Below, in pieces: positions 22,969-37,171 of a stretch of 64,000 nucleotides of DNA (position 1 is the first letter of the stretch; each line of letters begins with the position of its first letter). Below the pieces are notes generated by a model, which saw only the letters and a list, made by a program, of their open reading frames with translations, did no database searches and was not told the DNA's origin. The translations under genes and the position numbers were made by a program. Source of the stretch: Bromus sterilis. Its lineage: Eukaryota > Streptophyta > Magnoliopsida > Poales > Poaceae. Where the stretch lies: assembly GCA_950022295.1 (NCBI GenBank), contig OX465598.1, positions 175,292,001 through 175,356,000 of the forward strand, given 5' to 3'.

Positions 22969-24443
22969 CATCCCAATTTTCTAAATTCGGATGTTAATAG
23001 ATCATCATATGCATGTCATGTTGGAGTTTTGCATTATTTGGATTTTTCCAAATATTTTAAACATTTTTCAACTGGGGCAATTCAATTGGAGAGATATAAT
23101 ATGACTTATCCCCCATTTTAAATAAAGTTGAAAAGTATTGCACATATTTTTCGGTGTTTATAAACTGTGTCATAGGAATTATAAATGACTCAAATCTATT
23201 TTTGCGATTTTTATAATTTTTATACGGAGTTTATTTCTTAAGTGGTATTTATGAAAATTGCATAATAGCTCAAATAATAATTTCGGCAAAAACAATTATT
23301 TTTATTATTTTATTTTATTTTTGTGACAATTTTAAAATTAATATTTTTTTATTAAAAAATGTTCTCCGTAGTCGGTTGACCAAATAAAAATTAAAATTCA
23401 TATTTTGTTGCGACAAGTTTTCGTTTTGGGCTTCCAGCGGCCCAGACGGCTATTTAGCGCTACGTGCAATTTTAGTCTTTTCGGACTCAGATTTTTTTTC
23501 TAGGGCTATAAATATTTTTGTTTTTTTTCAACACCCTAATTACTAAATCACCGCGGGACCCGCCGCCGAAATCCGCCGCCGCCGCCGACTTCCGCCGTCG
23601 CCGCCGTCGGGCGGCGCCGCCGGTAAGCGCCGCCGCCGCCCGCTCCACAACGCGCCGCCGCGGGCAGGCTGCCGCGCCCCTGCCGCGCGTCGGCCGCGCC
23701 GCCGCCGCCTCTCGGCTGTAGGATCTCAATCCAACGGTCCGTAATAGATCGGGTGGTTTCAGTTCGGTTTTTTTGGTTTTAGGGTTAGGGTTCCGGTTAA
23801 CCCCGGTTGTGTTAAACAGCGAACGCTCGCCGGACCGTTCGTCGGAGTGGACGTCGTTCGCTCCGTAGCCGAGGACCTGTTCACGGCAGAAAAGTTATTT
23901 TATTCACGATTAGGCCCTTTTTCACAGTTTTCACCCTAGAACGGTAATTGCTATATCTTTTAAACCGTAGCTCCGTTTTAGGTGATTATTTTTGCGTTGC
24001 GACCGTGTTGAAATCTAGTTTACATTAGGATGCACTTTGCACTGTTACAAATTTCGAATTTGAATTTTGTACAGATTTAAGTTCAAACTTCCTGTGACCG
24101 TATCTTTTATACGGTGTATCCATTTTCGTTGATTCCAGTTGCATTGGGATCATGGTGGCGTGTAGATATTGTTTAGCTACTGTTTAGTTGGTTTTCTTGC
24201 TGTTCATTTGGTTCTTTTACTGTTGCATTGTTTATGTGTTATATGGTGTATTGAATGCTTTATTGTTTGATCGTGTAGACTATGAAGAGTGTGATCGTCA
24301 AGAACAGGATCAAGTCAAGTCATACTTTGACCATTTCACAACTTATATTTTTTGTACTTATGCATGTAGCAAATATCACCCTATGCATGTGTAGGAAGTT
24401 TTATATTATTATTGCTGCAAACCTGGTAGGGTAGCCATATGAT
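22964..24443 (+). repeat. 3' LTR of element C, first part
   Basis: It starts TGTAACATCCC and matches 14620-16075 of the 5' LTR. It breaks at the ATGAT target duplication where B inserted and continues at 37172. Confidence 0.92.
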
Positions 24444-27400
24444 TGTCGGGACCCGGGGTTAGCATATGTAATTCCGGTCACAATACAATCACATGGAGAG
24501 CCGAGAGCCGTACCCACTTGTCTAAGCAGACAAGGCCAAGCACAGATCACTCTCGGTAAGCATCGAATGTGAGGGGCATCCCATCCAGGCCGGATGATCA
24601 ACTGATATGGGTCCTCATCGTCCGCTCACAAGTCTAAATGCTTATGGGTGGTGAATCCCATACTCATAGACAAGTCGCCTCACCCATGTTATTGATTGAA
24701 TCATAACCCTTACATTGACTTACTCCAGCCTGATCACTTAGTCGGGATCTCAGGCGGGCTCAATCATATAACAAAATGTGCCACGTGACAGAGTCACGAG
24801 CAATCGCATCGCGATGGCCCAAGCTGCGCACATCTAAGGGCCACTTGGTGTATAAAATACCGCCGGCAAGAACACAACTAAGCTATCGAACCCCACACTA
24901 AGACATGCATGTTATAATCATACACGCAACATACATGTCCAGTGTAAACAGCAGGTAATCACAACACGAACTCTACAAACTCATATTCTTTATACTTCTA
25001 CTAAACAGAGCAGACATAGTAATTGTATTACAAGCAGAGATCACATGGTTGTGATCCAACATTACATCAAACAAAAACGGAAGAAAATTATGTCTTAGTA
25101 AAGACAAGGTTAACAAATGGCTTAAGAAGCCTGAAAGAAAATACAACGACCCTCCAAAGGGCACAGGCTGCTGCCTGGAACTATACGACCTGTTCCACGT
25201 CGAGCTCGAGGTAGAGGCCACCATCAGGGTTAGTGGTCTCGTCTCTAAAACATAGAATAAGCAAACGTGAGTACAAAGTCGTACTCATCAAGACTTACAT
25301 AGGAACTATACTACTCATGCACATGTATCAAGGCAAAGGGAGGTGGGGTTTCACTTGCAGAAGTGCCAGCTTTGACTTGGCTAGTCCTGTACTACGAATA
25401 CCAGAATGAGGTAAGGAGCGTACACGAGTCCAAGTAACAGTCTCCAATCAATACTCCACTATGGTGACCCTCTTGACTTCCCCACGAGAAGGCACGCCAT
25501 AGCACTCACACTTATCTTGGTAAGTTTTAAGAGTAACCATTCAAGTTGTCTATGATCAAGTAAAGGTCTCCATGTAGTCCATAACCGCGGACACGGCTAT
25601 TCGAATAGTTCATTAACCCTGCAGGGGTGTACTGCTACACACACGCCTCATCAGTAACCGCCTGGGGACGGACCCTTCAAATGAGTACCGGCGAGGATGC
25701 TGCCACGACACTTCACTCACGGCACCATCTCTAGTCCTAGGGAGTCGCCTATTTGAGTTGGGACCACAATCGGAATCCGGCCGATTTTTCCGATGCGGAC
25801 TCAAACGTTGCGTGACCGCCAACAAGCTCAACTCGATCATGATCACTTGATTCAACGTGACCACCACCTACGCCAACCACTTACCTTGGTTTCACCTGGT
25901 TGAGATCGTTAAAGGGAGAACTACTTGCGACTCCTGGACAGGTCCGGGGTGAGGTACTAGGCCGAGAGGGGTCAGTGAGCCCAATGTGTGGTCGTACTCT
26001 TGGTCTTGGATAACAACACAAGAACTCGGGCCTAAGGCAGTGTTCAACGAGACAACCCACTGTGTACTCCTACACAACCTCTCATCGTTCACCTTTGTTT
26101 AGGGTAGATTCACTAACACGTTACCGCCATTATTCACATGATCACTACCATCCCGACTCACAACAAAGTAGCCTCAGGTAACAACTCTAAGCATGCAATA
26201 AGGTGTAACAGTTGAAGGGGGCACAAGATAACAACCAACTCCCACATCTGCTACGATTGTGGTTTGCTTACTACTGTGACAAAATGATAGGTCATGCAAA
26301 GGAATAGGTTCAACTAGCGGTAGAACGTATCATGGTGATGTCCTAAACATGCATTTGCGAGAATGAGAGGGAACTGGGATTTTATCGACATGATCAAAGA
26401 GGGGGTGCTTGCCTTGCTGACGATCACGAGGTACTGGTCTTCTGACGTGAGGTTGAACTCGTCTCCGAGATCAATTCTACCGACAAGATGCAATCACCGA
26501 AGCACTGAAAGTAATGCACATTCAACATAGTACAATGCACAATCAATATACAAAACATAGCATGGCAAGGTACTGATGTGACCTATGTTTAAATTTCCAC
26601 ATGTTAATTGAAGTGGATTTGAAAAGTAATTTCAAATTCAAACTCCAAATGTATTCAAATTGGTTCAAGTTGCATTTGCTAAAGTTTGTTCATTGCAAAC
26701 CAATTGGTCATGTGTGTGAAAATCTTGTGAAGTACAAGTGATCACCTTTGCATTGCATTGGTTGAATTTCAAATGAGCATTGTAATTTATTTGATTTAAT
26801 ACAAAAGAGACAAATAGCAAAATGCTACTGATCCCTTATTGTAAACATTTCAAACAAGGTTAAAAGTTGGTTATTTGGATAGAGAATTTTATTCTGATAA
26901 TTTTTCATATATTACACTTTGAATTTGGACTTACGGTTTAAAAGTCATTCAATTTCAAAGTTTAGGCCATTTTCTGGAATTTTCTGATTTAATAAAAAAT
27001 TTAAGAAATACTTCGTCATTACGACGTCAGCATGAGGCAAGGGGGGGCTGACCAGTGGGGTCCCTTTGTCAGCGTCACAGGGGTTAAACCCGGTTTAATT
27101 AACCACGGGTTAATTAGAGGGGGCCCCGGGTCCACCGGTCAGTTACATGGGGGGGGGGATTAGCTCGTGGGTTAGGGTGCGCTAATGGCGTCGTCGCCGG
27201 AGGCCACTGTTGGCGGCCGAAGTGCTCGCCGGAGAGAGGGGAACGGGCATAGGAGAGGGGGAAAAGAGCACTGGCAGGTTGCTCGCGACACCGCACGTCA
27301 TCTGGGCTAGGAGGGGCTCGAGGGGGAGGCTTCAGGCCATGGCTGCGTCGAGGAGGCGGCGGCCGGAGCCTTTGTCTATGGCGGAATAACGACGGATGGT

Positions 27401-28372
27401 GCGGGGGGAGCACGGATGGGGGGGGAAATGGAGCTGGGAGCTCACCAGAGACGATGGAGGGGACGTAGGGGGCGGGGGATGCAGTACGGCGGCGAATTCG
27501 TCTTGGAGGTCGTCGGCGGCCGGCGGCAAACTGGAGAAGGGGGCGACGTCTCATTTGCTTCGGGGCTCGATTCCGCTCGGGGCTCGACGAGGACGACGTC
27601 TGCGGAGCGTTTGGACACGAAGGAGGAGTACCTCATCGTCGTTGGCCACGGCGGTGCACTACGGTGGCCGGCGGTGTGCTGCGGTTGCGCGCGGAAACGG
27701 AGGGGAACGGGCTAGAGAGAGGGGGAAAGTGAAGCTGGGCTTCTCCAGCGTCTCCAGCGTGAGAAGATAGAGGAAGGGGTGGCCTTGCGTGGCCAGGAGC
27801 AGGAGCTGGCGTCCATGGGAAGTGCACTGCGCTCCAGCGCTCCTTCTGGCAAGGAGGAAGAAGACAAGGGGGTGCAGCTGGGCTGGGCCAAGCCAAAGGC
27901 CAGGTGGGCCTCAGGTAAGGTAAGGTCTTTTCCCCTGTTTTTATTTTTATTGTTTTCTGTTATTTGTTTGCCCATTTAAAAAAATAGCCAGGGCATTTTA
28001 TAAAATCCCCAATTATTTTTATAAAACCTAGGTGACTCTATAGAAGTCAATCCCAAGTTTTGGGAATTTTTGAATTTCAAATTATTTGAATTTCAATTCA
28101 AATAGGCAAATGATTTAATTTCCAAGCCACTATTTGGATTATTGAAAAATCTATGAGCAAGGGATTAATCCCAAATCACTTTTAAAATGATCACACTCAT
28201 TTTTAGGATTTTTCAACATATCCAAAAGAATTTTGGAAAAAGATTTATTTCTGGCCTTTTTATTTAATTCACTTAGGGCTTTTCTTTTCCCCATTTCCTT
28301 TTCTTTTGCAAAAAGATTTATGATGCTAAAAGCTAGCTTAGAAAAGCACAAACCTAAATTAGGGTTCTGACA
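24444..28372 (-). repeat. 3' LTR of element B
   Basis: On + it reads from TGTCGGGACCC to GGGTTCTGACA. A GC-rich block (about 27040-27900) carries long mirrored ORFs on both strands that are compositional artefacts. The minus strand has a good donor AAG|GTAAGT at 25879-25887, repeated in the other LTR near 34707. Confidence 0.92.
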
Positions 28373-31300
28373 ACTCGCCCCCACTCAAAAGAATCTCGTC
28401 CCGAGATTCAGAAGTCGTCGGGAGGAAGGTGGGGTACTCAGCTCGTAGACGATCCTCTCGTTCCCAGGTGGCTTCTTTCTGTGAATGATGTGACCACTGC
28501 ACTTTGAAGAATCTGATCTTCTGACGTCTGGTGCTACGCTCGGCTTCATCAAGAATACGAACAGGGTACTCTCGATACGAAAGGTTATCTTGGAGATCAA
28601 GCGTTTCGTGGTCTACTTCGCGGATGGGGTCCTTGAAGCAACGCCTGAGTTGAGAGACGTGGAAGACATCATGAACCTGGGAGAGGTGCGGGGGTAGTTC
28701 CAATTCGTAGGCAACTTCTCCACGTTTAGAGAGAATGCGAAAAGGACCGATGTAACGTGGATCCAACTTGCCTTTGATACCGAAACGTTGGGTACCCTTC
28801 AGAGGAGTAACCCGAAGGTAAGCCTTCTAATCCAGATTATAGCTTTCTTCCCTATGATGACGATCATAATAGCTTTTCTGACGAGACTGGGCTGTCTTCA
28901 ATTTCTCACGAACAATGCGAACCTTCTCTTCTGCATCCTGAATCAAATCCGGTCCAAAGAATTGTCTTTCACCGGTTTCTGACCAGTTTAGGGGTGTTCA
29001 AAATTTCCGTCCATAGAGAAATTCAAAAGGAGCCGTGCCCAAACTAGATTGGAAGCTATTGTTATACGCAAATTCGGCAAAAGGAAGAGAATTCTCCCAT
29101 TTATTTCCGAAAGAGATAACACAAGCTCTGAGCATGTCTTCGAGAATTTGATTTACCCTTTCTACTTGACCACTGGACTGCGGGTGATAAGCGGTGCTAA
29201 AGGAGAGATGGGTTCCCATAGCATTCTGGAAACTTTCCCAAAATCGAGAAGTGAAAAGACTACCACGGTCTGAATTTATTTCCAAAGGAACACCGTGAAG
29301 TGACACGATTCGGGAGACATACAAGTCCGCTAACTGGCTAGCAGTTATAGACTCTTGAACTGGAAGGAAGTGAGCAACTTTTGAAAGTCGATCAATGACA
29401 ACGAAGATGGCATCATTTCCTTTCTGGGTTTTTGGAAAGCCAGTGATGAAATCCATACTGACTTTGTCCCATTTACACTCGGGGATAGGCAAAGGTCTAA
29501 GAGTACCAGCAGGTCTTTGATGTTCTGCCTTAACGCGACGACAAACATCACATTCAGCAATGAACTGAGCAATTTCTCTCTTCATCCTAGTCCACCAAAA
29601 TCTCTGGCGTAGATCTCGGTACATTTTTGTGCTACCGGGATGAATCGAGAGGGGTGTGTCATGGGCTTCTTTGAGGATGAGTTGCCTTAGTTACCTATTC
29701 TTAGGTACTACCAAACGATGTTCAAAGAATACCGTTCCCTTACTATCTGTGGAGAAACATTTAGTAAAAACGCTAGTAATGTGCTCCTTGATCCGGCGAA
29801 CACCTCGTGCACGCCTTTGGGCAACTATGATTTTATCGTCAAGGGTTGGTTTCGCCACCAAGTTGAAAAGAGATCCACGAGGAACAATCTCGAGGTTGAG
29901 CTGTCGAAATTCTCATGAAGAAGTGGTTGATACTGTTGTAACATGAGGTTGTTACAATACGACTTACGACTTAGTGCATCAGCCATGACATTGTCTTTGC
30001 CTGGGGTGTAAGAAATTCCTAAGTCATAATATTTTATCAACTCAATCCAGCGTCTTTGCCTGAGATTAAGATCTGGCTGGGTGAAAATGTATTTCAGGCT
30101 TTGGTGGTCGGAATAGATCTCACAACGACTACCAAGGAGGTAATGTCGCCAAGTTGTCAGGGCATGAACTACGGCAGTGAGTTCAAGATCATGGGTAGGA
30201 TAGTTCTCTTCATGTGGCCGCAACTGGCGTGAAGCATAGGCTACCACATGTCTATCTTGCATAAGTATGCATCCTAACCCTTGCCGTGAGGCATCACAAT
30301 AGATCTCGAAATCCTTTTTGGTGTCTGGAGGCGCAAGTACGGGTGCAGAAGTCAATCTTCTTTTTAGATCTTGAAATATTTCCTCGAACTTGGGGGTCCA
30401 TTCGAATTTCGTCTCTTTCTTGAGGAGTTCAGTTAGAGGCTTTGCAACTTTAGAAAAGTTCTCGACGAAGCGGCGACAATAGCTTGCTAGGTCAAGAAAA
30501 CTCCTAACTTGCTTAATCGATTCAGGTGGAGTCCACTCAAGGACGGCCTGAACTCTCTCGGGATTGACATCAATGCCTTTTTCAGAAATCACGTGGCCTA
30601 AATAGGTCACTTCTGGTAGCAAGAATTCACACTTGGAGAACTTAACATACAGGCGATGCTCTCTAAGTTTCATCAATACCAGCCTAAGATGTTCTGCGTG
30701 ATCTTCTTCGTTCTTCGAGTAGATGAGAATGTCATCAAGATAAAATACAACAAATTTATCTAGGTACTCCATGAAGATCGAATTCATCAAGCGCGAGAAT
30801 GTGGCGGGGGCATTGGTTAAACCGAAGGACATAACGGTGTACTCATAAAGACCATAACGAGTAGTGAAAGCCGTTTTGGGAATGTCCGCGTTTCTGATTT
30901 TGATTTGATGATAGCCTAATCTCAAATCCATCTTGGAGAAGACAGAGGATCCTGCAAGTTGATCATAAAGATCATTGATCCTGGACAGTGGGTGCTTGTT
31001 CTTTATCGTCGCTAGATTTAGCGGGCGATAGTGTACGCACATCCTTTATGTTCCATCTTTCTTTGTTATAAACAGAACGGGACAACCCCATGGCGATGAG
31101 CTAGGGCGGATGAAGCCTTTTGCCAACGAAGCTTCAAGTTGGATTTTGAGCTCAGCTAACTCACGTGGGGCCATTCTATATGGGCGTCTGGATATTGGGG
31201 CGGTTCCTGGGATAAGATCTACCAAAAACTCTACAGATCTGTCAGGTGGTATTCCTGGAAGCTCTTCTAGAAAGACATCCGGGAAGTCACGAACCACCGG

Positions 31301-32827
31301 AATATCTTCAAGGTCTGGAAGAGGAAGCACATTCAAAGAATGCACCTGGGTTTTAGAGCTTGGTGAGGTGTACTTGATTGTCTGGCCTGATGGATGGTTT
31401 AGTTTAACTGATTTGGCTTTACAATCAAGGACAGCATTCTGTCTTGATAACCAATCCATACCTAGGATCACATCAATTTCTGAAGACTTGAGGGCTATAA
31501 GTGAGGCAAGGAATACTAAACCCTCAATTGCAATTTCATTCTCAGGACTCACCATGGTGGTGTGCCATCTGGATCCAGGGGCTCGCACAACTAAGGGGGT
31601 GGATAACATCGAAAAAGAGATGTCATGTGACAGTGCAAAGTCCTGGGATATGAATGAATGAGATGCTCCTGGGTCAAACAGAACCAAAGCTGGGGAGGAA
31701 TTGACAGGAAGGGTTCCGAGTACAACATCGGTTGACTTGTGGGAATCTAGAATGGATACGTGATTCACATAACCATATTCATAAACAGGAGGCTTGACAT
31801 TGGAAGTCTTGGGTGGTGGCTTGCCACGACGAAAGGCTTGCTTTGGATTAGGTGTGGTGGCTACATGATTCTGAGGACACTCTCGAACATTGTGGCCTGA
31901 TTGTCCACATTGGAAACAAACACCACGTGGAATGAAAGGAACTTGAGCACTTGATTGTCCAACAAAATTCTAAGGAGGAAGATTGGGTTGAGGTGGACGA
32001 TATATGGTGGTTGGTGGTCTAGAAGCACTTACAGCATGACTGACGTCATTGAAGGGAATCCATACACAGTGTTTTCGAGAAACTGGGCCAGAAGATTGAG
32101 CAAACTCACGATCACGCTTGCGAGACTCTTCATACAACTCATTTCCATACTCGGCCTTGAAGGATTTAACGAGCAAGTCCCTGAAGTTGACGAACTCGTG
32201 AAGATTCAGGTCATGACGAAGGACGGGGCTAAGTCCCTTGCGGAACCTTGCTTGTTTGTTGGCATTGGTGGATACTTCTTCTTGGGCATAACGTGCTAGA
32301 CGAGTGAACTCAGTCCTATACTCATGAACAGACATCTTTCCTTGGGTCAGATTGCAAAATTCTTCTCTCTTGCGCTCGATCAGCTGATCCGGAATATGAT
32401 ATCCTCGGAATTCATCATAGAACTCTAGCCAAGTCACCACGTGACCAACTGGTTGCATTGCTACAAAATTCTCCCACCACTGAAGAGCAGCACCTTCCAG
32501 AAAGTATGCCGCGAATAGCACATGATCACCGGGAGCAACATGGGCTGTCTCAAGCATACGCTCGAGGGAACGAAGCCAATCATCGTCATCAAGGGGCTTA
32601 GAAGAACATCAGAATACTGGCAGGTTGAGGAGCATGAAGTCCTGGATGGTAACAACACTATTACGCTGACGAGAAGTGTTCTGCTCAATACACTCGAGAA
32701 GACGTGTCTGATCGCGACGATTCGGTTCAGCCTCCATCATTATTTCTGCCGTTGAGGTTGGTGGTGGAGGTTCTTCACCGTCTATGTTACCGGAACTGGG
32801 ATCAACACCTTGATTTGCACCTGACAT
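28359..32827 (-). pseudogene. gag-pol polyprotein of element B (chromovirus)
   Basis: Start ATG at 32827, one base behind an AG acceptor. One frame runs to about 29905 with stops at 32609, 31970 and 31046. A one-base deletion near 29905 then shifts the frame, which stays open in pieces (29624-28998, 28766-28359). Visible parts: gag with CFQCGQSGHNVREC knuckle (31875-31918); protease FDPGASHS; RT with YLDD (30732-30737); RNase H ending ADALSRK; integrase with MDFITGF, SDRGS and QVERVNQ, so D-D-E is present; chromodomain-like end with WSHHSQKEATWEREDRL. The last codons cross the polypurine tract and stop at TAA 28359-28361 inside the LTR. Close relative of the D polyprotein. Confidence 0.92.
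28373..28386 (-). other. Polypurine tract of element B
   Basis: The minus strand reads GAGTGGGGGCGAGT immediately before the 3' LTR, identical to the D tract at 60903-60916. It encodes the end of pol. Confidence 0.9.
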
Positions 32828-33253
32828 TCTGTGTGATAAGAATCAACAATAAAAATAGGATTTGGACACAATTCTATGCTAAGATACAAGACTATAATGC
32901 AATAACATCAAAGTCACAAACGGACAGCATAACGGCTGCACCGGGATGGAAATTGAGACAACCTACAGAATAACGGACATCACTTCCACAGAAACAGTAT
33001 GGAATGATGGCCCAGAAAGACCACAACACTCCTACAGCTACAAAGAAGCAATCAACGAGATGTCCTAGTAAAGACATAGATGATCCTAGTCCTATCTTCC
33101 CGTAGAACAAGATGAGGGTGACTCAGAACTCAGATCGATGAGGGTAAGCAGAAAAAGAAGTCTTACGTTGTTCCCTTATACCCAAAGTAACTATATAACT
33201 ATATAATGCTAGACTCGACATCGGCCAAGGTTAGATAATCCTACAGGCAGTCC
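32828..33253 (-). other. Leader of element B, without ORF1
   Basis: About 430 nt between primer site and gag. Much of it is recognisably the same as the D leader (GGGAACAACGTAAG, CAGCCGTTATGCTGTCCG). After that shared stretch it goes directly to a pyrimidine-rich acceptor (AG at 32829-32830) and gag, where D has ORF1 and a second spacer. Confidence 0.75.
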
Positions 33254-33267
33254 TGCTCTGATACCAA
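33254..33267 (-). other. Primer-binding site of element B
   Basis: The minus strand reads TTGGTATCAGAGCA, 3 nt behind the 5' LTR; initiator tRNA-Met type. Confidence 0.9.
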
Positions 33268-33270
33268 GTC

Positions 33271-36200
33271 TTTCGGGACCCGGGGTTAGCGTATGTAATT
33301 CCGGTCACAATACAATCACATGGAGAGCCGAGAGTCGTACCCACTTGTCTAAGCAGACAAGTCCAAGCACAGATCACTCTCGGTAAGCATCGAACATGAG
33401 GGGCATCCCATCCAGGCCGGATGATCAACTGAGATGGGTCCTCATCGTCCGCTCACAAGTCTAAATGCTTATGGGTGGTGAATCCCATACTCATAGACAA
33501 GTCGCCTCAACCATGTTATCGATTGAATCATAACCCTTACATAGACTTACTCCATCCCGATCACTTAGTCGGGATCTCGGGCGGGCTCAACCATACAACA
33601 AAGTGTGCCACGTGACAGAGTCACGAGCAATCGCATCGCGATGCCCCAAGCTGCGCACATCTAAGGGCCACTTGGTGTATAAAATACCGCCGGCAAGAAC
33701 ACAACTAAGCTATCGAACCCCACACTAAGACATGCATGTTATAATCATACACGCAACATACATGTCCAGTGTAAACAGCAGGTAATCACAACACGAACTC
33801 TACAAACTCATATTCTTTATACTTCTGCTAAACAGAGCAGACATAGTAATTGTATTACAAGCAGAGATCACATGGTTGTGATCCAACATTACATCAAACA
33901 AAAACGGAAGCAAATTATGTCTTAGTAAAGACAAGGTTAACAAATGGCTTAAGAAGCCTGAAAGAAAATACAACGACCCTCCAAAGGGCACAGGCTGCTG
34001 CCTGGAACTATACGACCTGGTCCACGTCGAGCTCGAGGTAGAGGCCACCATCAGGGTTAGTGGTCTCGTCTCTAAAACATAGAATAAGCAAACGTGAGTA
34101 CAAAGTCGTACTCAGCAAGACTTACATAGGAACTATACTACTCATGCACATGTATCAAGGCAAAGGGAGGTGGGGTTTCACTTGCAGAAGTGCCAGCTTT
34201 GACTTGGCTAGTCCTGTACTACGAATACCAGAATGAGGTAAGGAGCGTACACGAGTCCAAGTAACAGTCTCCAATCAATACTCCACTATGGTGCCCCTCT
34301 CGACTTCCCCACGAGAAGGCACGCCATAGCACTCACACTTATCTTGGTAAGTTTTAAGAGTAACCATTCAAGTTGTCTAAGATGAAGTAAACGTCTCCAA
34401 GTAGTCCATAACCGCGGACACGGCTATTCGGATAGTTCATTAACCCTGCAGGGATGTACTGCTACACACACGCCTCATCAGTTACCGCCTGGGGACGGAC
34501 CCTTCAAATGAGTACCGGCGAGGATGCTGCCACGACACTTCACTCACGGGACCATCTCTAGTCCTAGGGAGTCGCCTATTTGAGTTGGGACCACAATCGG
34601 AATCCGGCCGATTTTTCCGATGCGGACTCAAACGTTGTGTGAACGCCATCAAGCTCAACTCGATCATTATCACTTGATTCAACGTTCCCACAACCTACGC
34701 CAACCACTTACCTTGGTTCCACCTGCTTGAGATCGTTAAAGGGCGAACTACTTGCGACTCCTGGACAGGTCCGGGGTGAGGTACTAGGCCGAGAGGGGTC
34801 AGTGAGCCCAATGTGTGGTCGTACTCTTGGTCTTGGATAACAACACAAGAACTCGGGCCTAAGGCAGTGTTCAACGAGACAACCCACTGTGTACTCCTAC
34901 ACAGCCTCTCATCGTTCACCTTTGTTTAGGGTAGATTCACCAACACGTTACCGCCATCATTCACATGATCACTACCATCCCGACTCACAACAAAGTAGCC
35001 TCAGGTAACAACTCTAAGCATGCAATAAGGTGTAACAGTTGCAGGGGGCACAAGATAACAACCAACTCCTACATCTGCTAGGATTGTGGTTTGCTTACTA
35101 CTGTGACAAAATGATAGGTCATCCAAAGGAATAGGTTCAACTAGCGGTAGAACGTATCATGGTGATATCCTAAACATGCATTTGCGAGAATGAGAGGGAA
35201 CTGGGATTTTATCGACATGATCAAAGAGGGGGTGCTTGCCTTGCTGACGATCACGAGGTACTGGTCTTCTGACGTGAGGTTGAACTCGTCTCCGAGATCA
35301 ATTCTACCGAGAAGATGCAATCACCGAAGCACTGAAAGTAATGCACATTCAACATAGTACAATGCACAATCAATATGCAAAACATAGCATGGCAAGGTAC
35401 TGATGTGACCTATGTTTCAATTGCCACATGTTAATTGAAGTTGATTTGAAAAGTAATTTCAAATTCAAACTCCAAATGTAATCAAATTGGTTCAAGTTGC
35501 ATTTGCTAAAGTTTTTTCATTGCAAACCCATTGGTCATGTGTGTGAAAAGCTTCTGAAGTACAAGTGATCACCTTTGCATTGCATTGGTTGAATTTCAAA
35601 TGAGCATTGTAATTTATTTGATTTAATAAAAAAGAGCCAAATAGAAAAATGCTACTGATCCCTTATTGTAAACATTTCAAACAAGGTTGAAAGTTGGTTA
35701 TTTGGATAGAGAATTTTATTCTGATAATTTTTCATATATTACACTTTGAATTTGGACTTACGGTTTAAAAGTTATTCAATTTCAAAGTTTAGGCCATTTT
35801 CTGGAATTTTCTGATTTAATAAAAGATTTAAGAAATACTGCGTCATTATGACGTCAGCATGACGCAAGGGGGGGGCTGACCGGTGGGGTCCCTTTGTCAG
35901 TGTCACAAGGGTTAAACCCGGTTTAATTAACCACAGGTTAATTAGAGGGGGCCCCGGTCCACCGGGTTAGGGTGCGCCAATGGTGTCGTCGCCGGAGGCC
36001 ACTGTTGCCGGCCGGAGTGCTCGCCGGAGAGAGGGGAACGGGCACAGGAGAGGGGGAAAAGAGCACTGGCAGGTTGCTCGCGACGCCGCGCGTCGCCTGG
36101 GCTAGGAGGGGCTCGAGGGGGAGGCTTCAGGCCATGGCTGCGTCGAGGAGGCGGCAGCCGGAGCCTCTGTCTATGGAGGAATAACGACGGATGGTGCGGG

Positions 36201-37166
36201 GGGAGCACGGATGGGGGTGAAATGGAGCTGGGAGCTCACCAGAGACGATGGAGGGGACGTAGGGGGCGGGGGAAGCAGTACGGCGGCGAATTCGTCTTGG
36301 AGGTCGTCGGCGGCCGGCGACAAACTGGAGAAGGTGGCGACCTCTCCTATGCTTCGGGGCTCGATTCCGCTCGGGGCTCGACGAGGACGACGTCTGCGGA
36401 GTGTTTGGACACGAAGGAGGAGTCCCTCGTCGTAGTTCGCCACGGCGGTGCACTACGGTGGCCGGCGGTGTGCTACGGTTGCGCGCGGAAACAGAGGGGA
36501 ATGGGCTAGAGAGAGGGGGAAAGTGAAGCTGGGCTTCTCCAGCGTCTCCAGCGTGAGAAGATAGAGGAAGGGGAGGCCTTGCGTGGCCAGGAGCAGGAGC
36601 TGGCGTCCATGCGCAGTGCACGGCGCGTCCAGCGCTCCTTCTGGCAAGGAGGAAGAAGACAAGGGGGTGCGGCTGGGCTGGGGCAAGCCAAAGGCCAGGT
36701 GGGCCTCAGGTAAGGTAAGGTCTTTTCCCCTGTTTCTCTTTTTATTGTTTTCTGTTATTTGTTTGCCCAGTTAAAAAAATATCCAGGGCATTTTATAAAA
36801 TCCCCAATTATTTTTATAAAACCTAGGTGACTATATAGAAGTCAACCCCAAATTTTGGGAATTTTTGAATTTCCAATTATTTGAATTTCAATTCAAATAG
36901 GCAAATGATTTAATTTCCAAGCCACTATTTGGATTATTGAAAAATCTATGAGCAAGGGATTAATTCCAAATCACTTTTATATGATCACACTCTTTTTTAG
37001 GATTTTTCAACATATCCAAAAGAATTTTGGAAAAAGATTTATTTCTGGCCTTTTTATTTAATTCACTTAGGTCTTTTCTTTTCCCCATTTCCTTTTCTTT
37101 TGAAATTTTTTTTATGATGCAAAAAGCTAGCTTAGCAAAGCACAAACCTAAATTAGGGTTCTGACA
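33271..37166 (-). repeat. 5' LTR of element B
   Basis: It starts TGTCAGAACCC at 37166. The end at 33271 reads TTTCGGGACC on +, so the terminal CA has mutated to AA. The GC-rich block at about 35940-36720 mirrors that of the 3' LTR. Confidence 0.92.
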
Positions 37167-37171
37167 ATGAT

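Larger units (their letters stand above)
24444..37166 (-). mobile_element. Element B: complete minus-strand chromodomain gypsy retrotransposon
   Basis: It is flanked by perfect ATGAT duplications at 24439-24443 and 37167-37171. On the minus strand it starts TGTCAGAACCC (37166) and ends GGGTCCCGACA (24444); size 12.7 kb. Both LTRs are full length (3896 and 3929 bp) and similar, with roughly 3-4% differences in the stretch I compared. The internal region is only 4.9 kb, against 6.0 kb in D, because B lacks an ORF1. The coding region has one frameshift and several stops. Confidence 0.93.

Noticed and set aside
27114..27979. ORFs of 65-146 codons on both strands in the B LTR GC block (and 35942-36774)
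   Set aside because: Mirrored open frames in CCG/CGG-rich DNA without conserved motifs. Differences between the two LTR copies do not respect codons.
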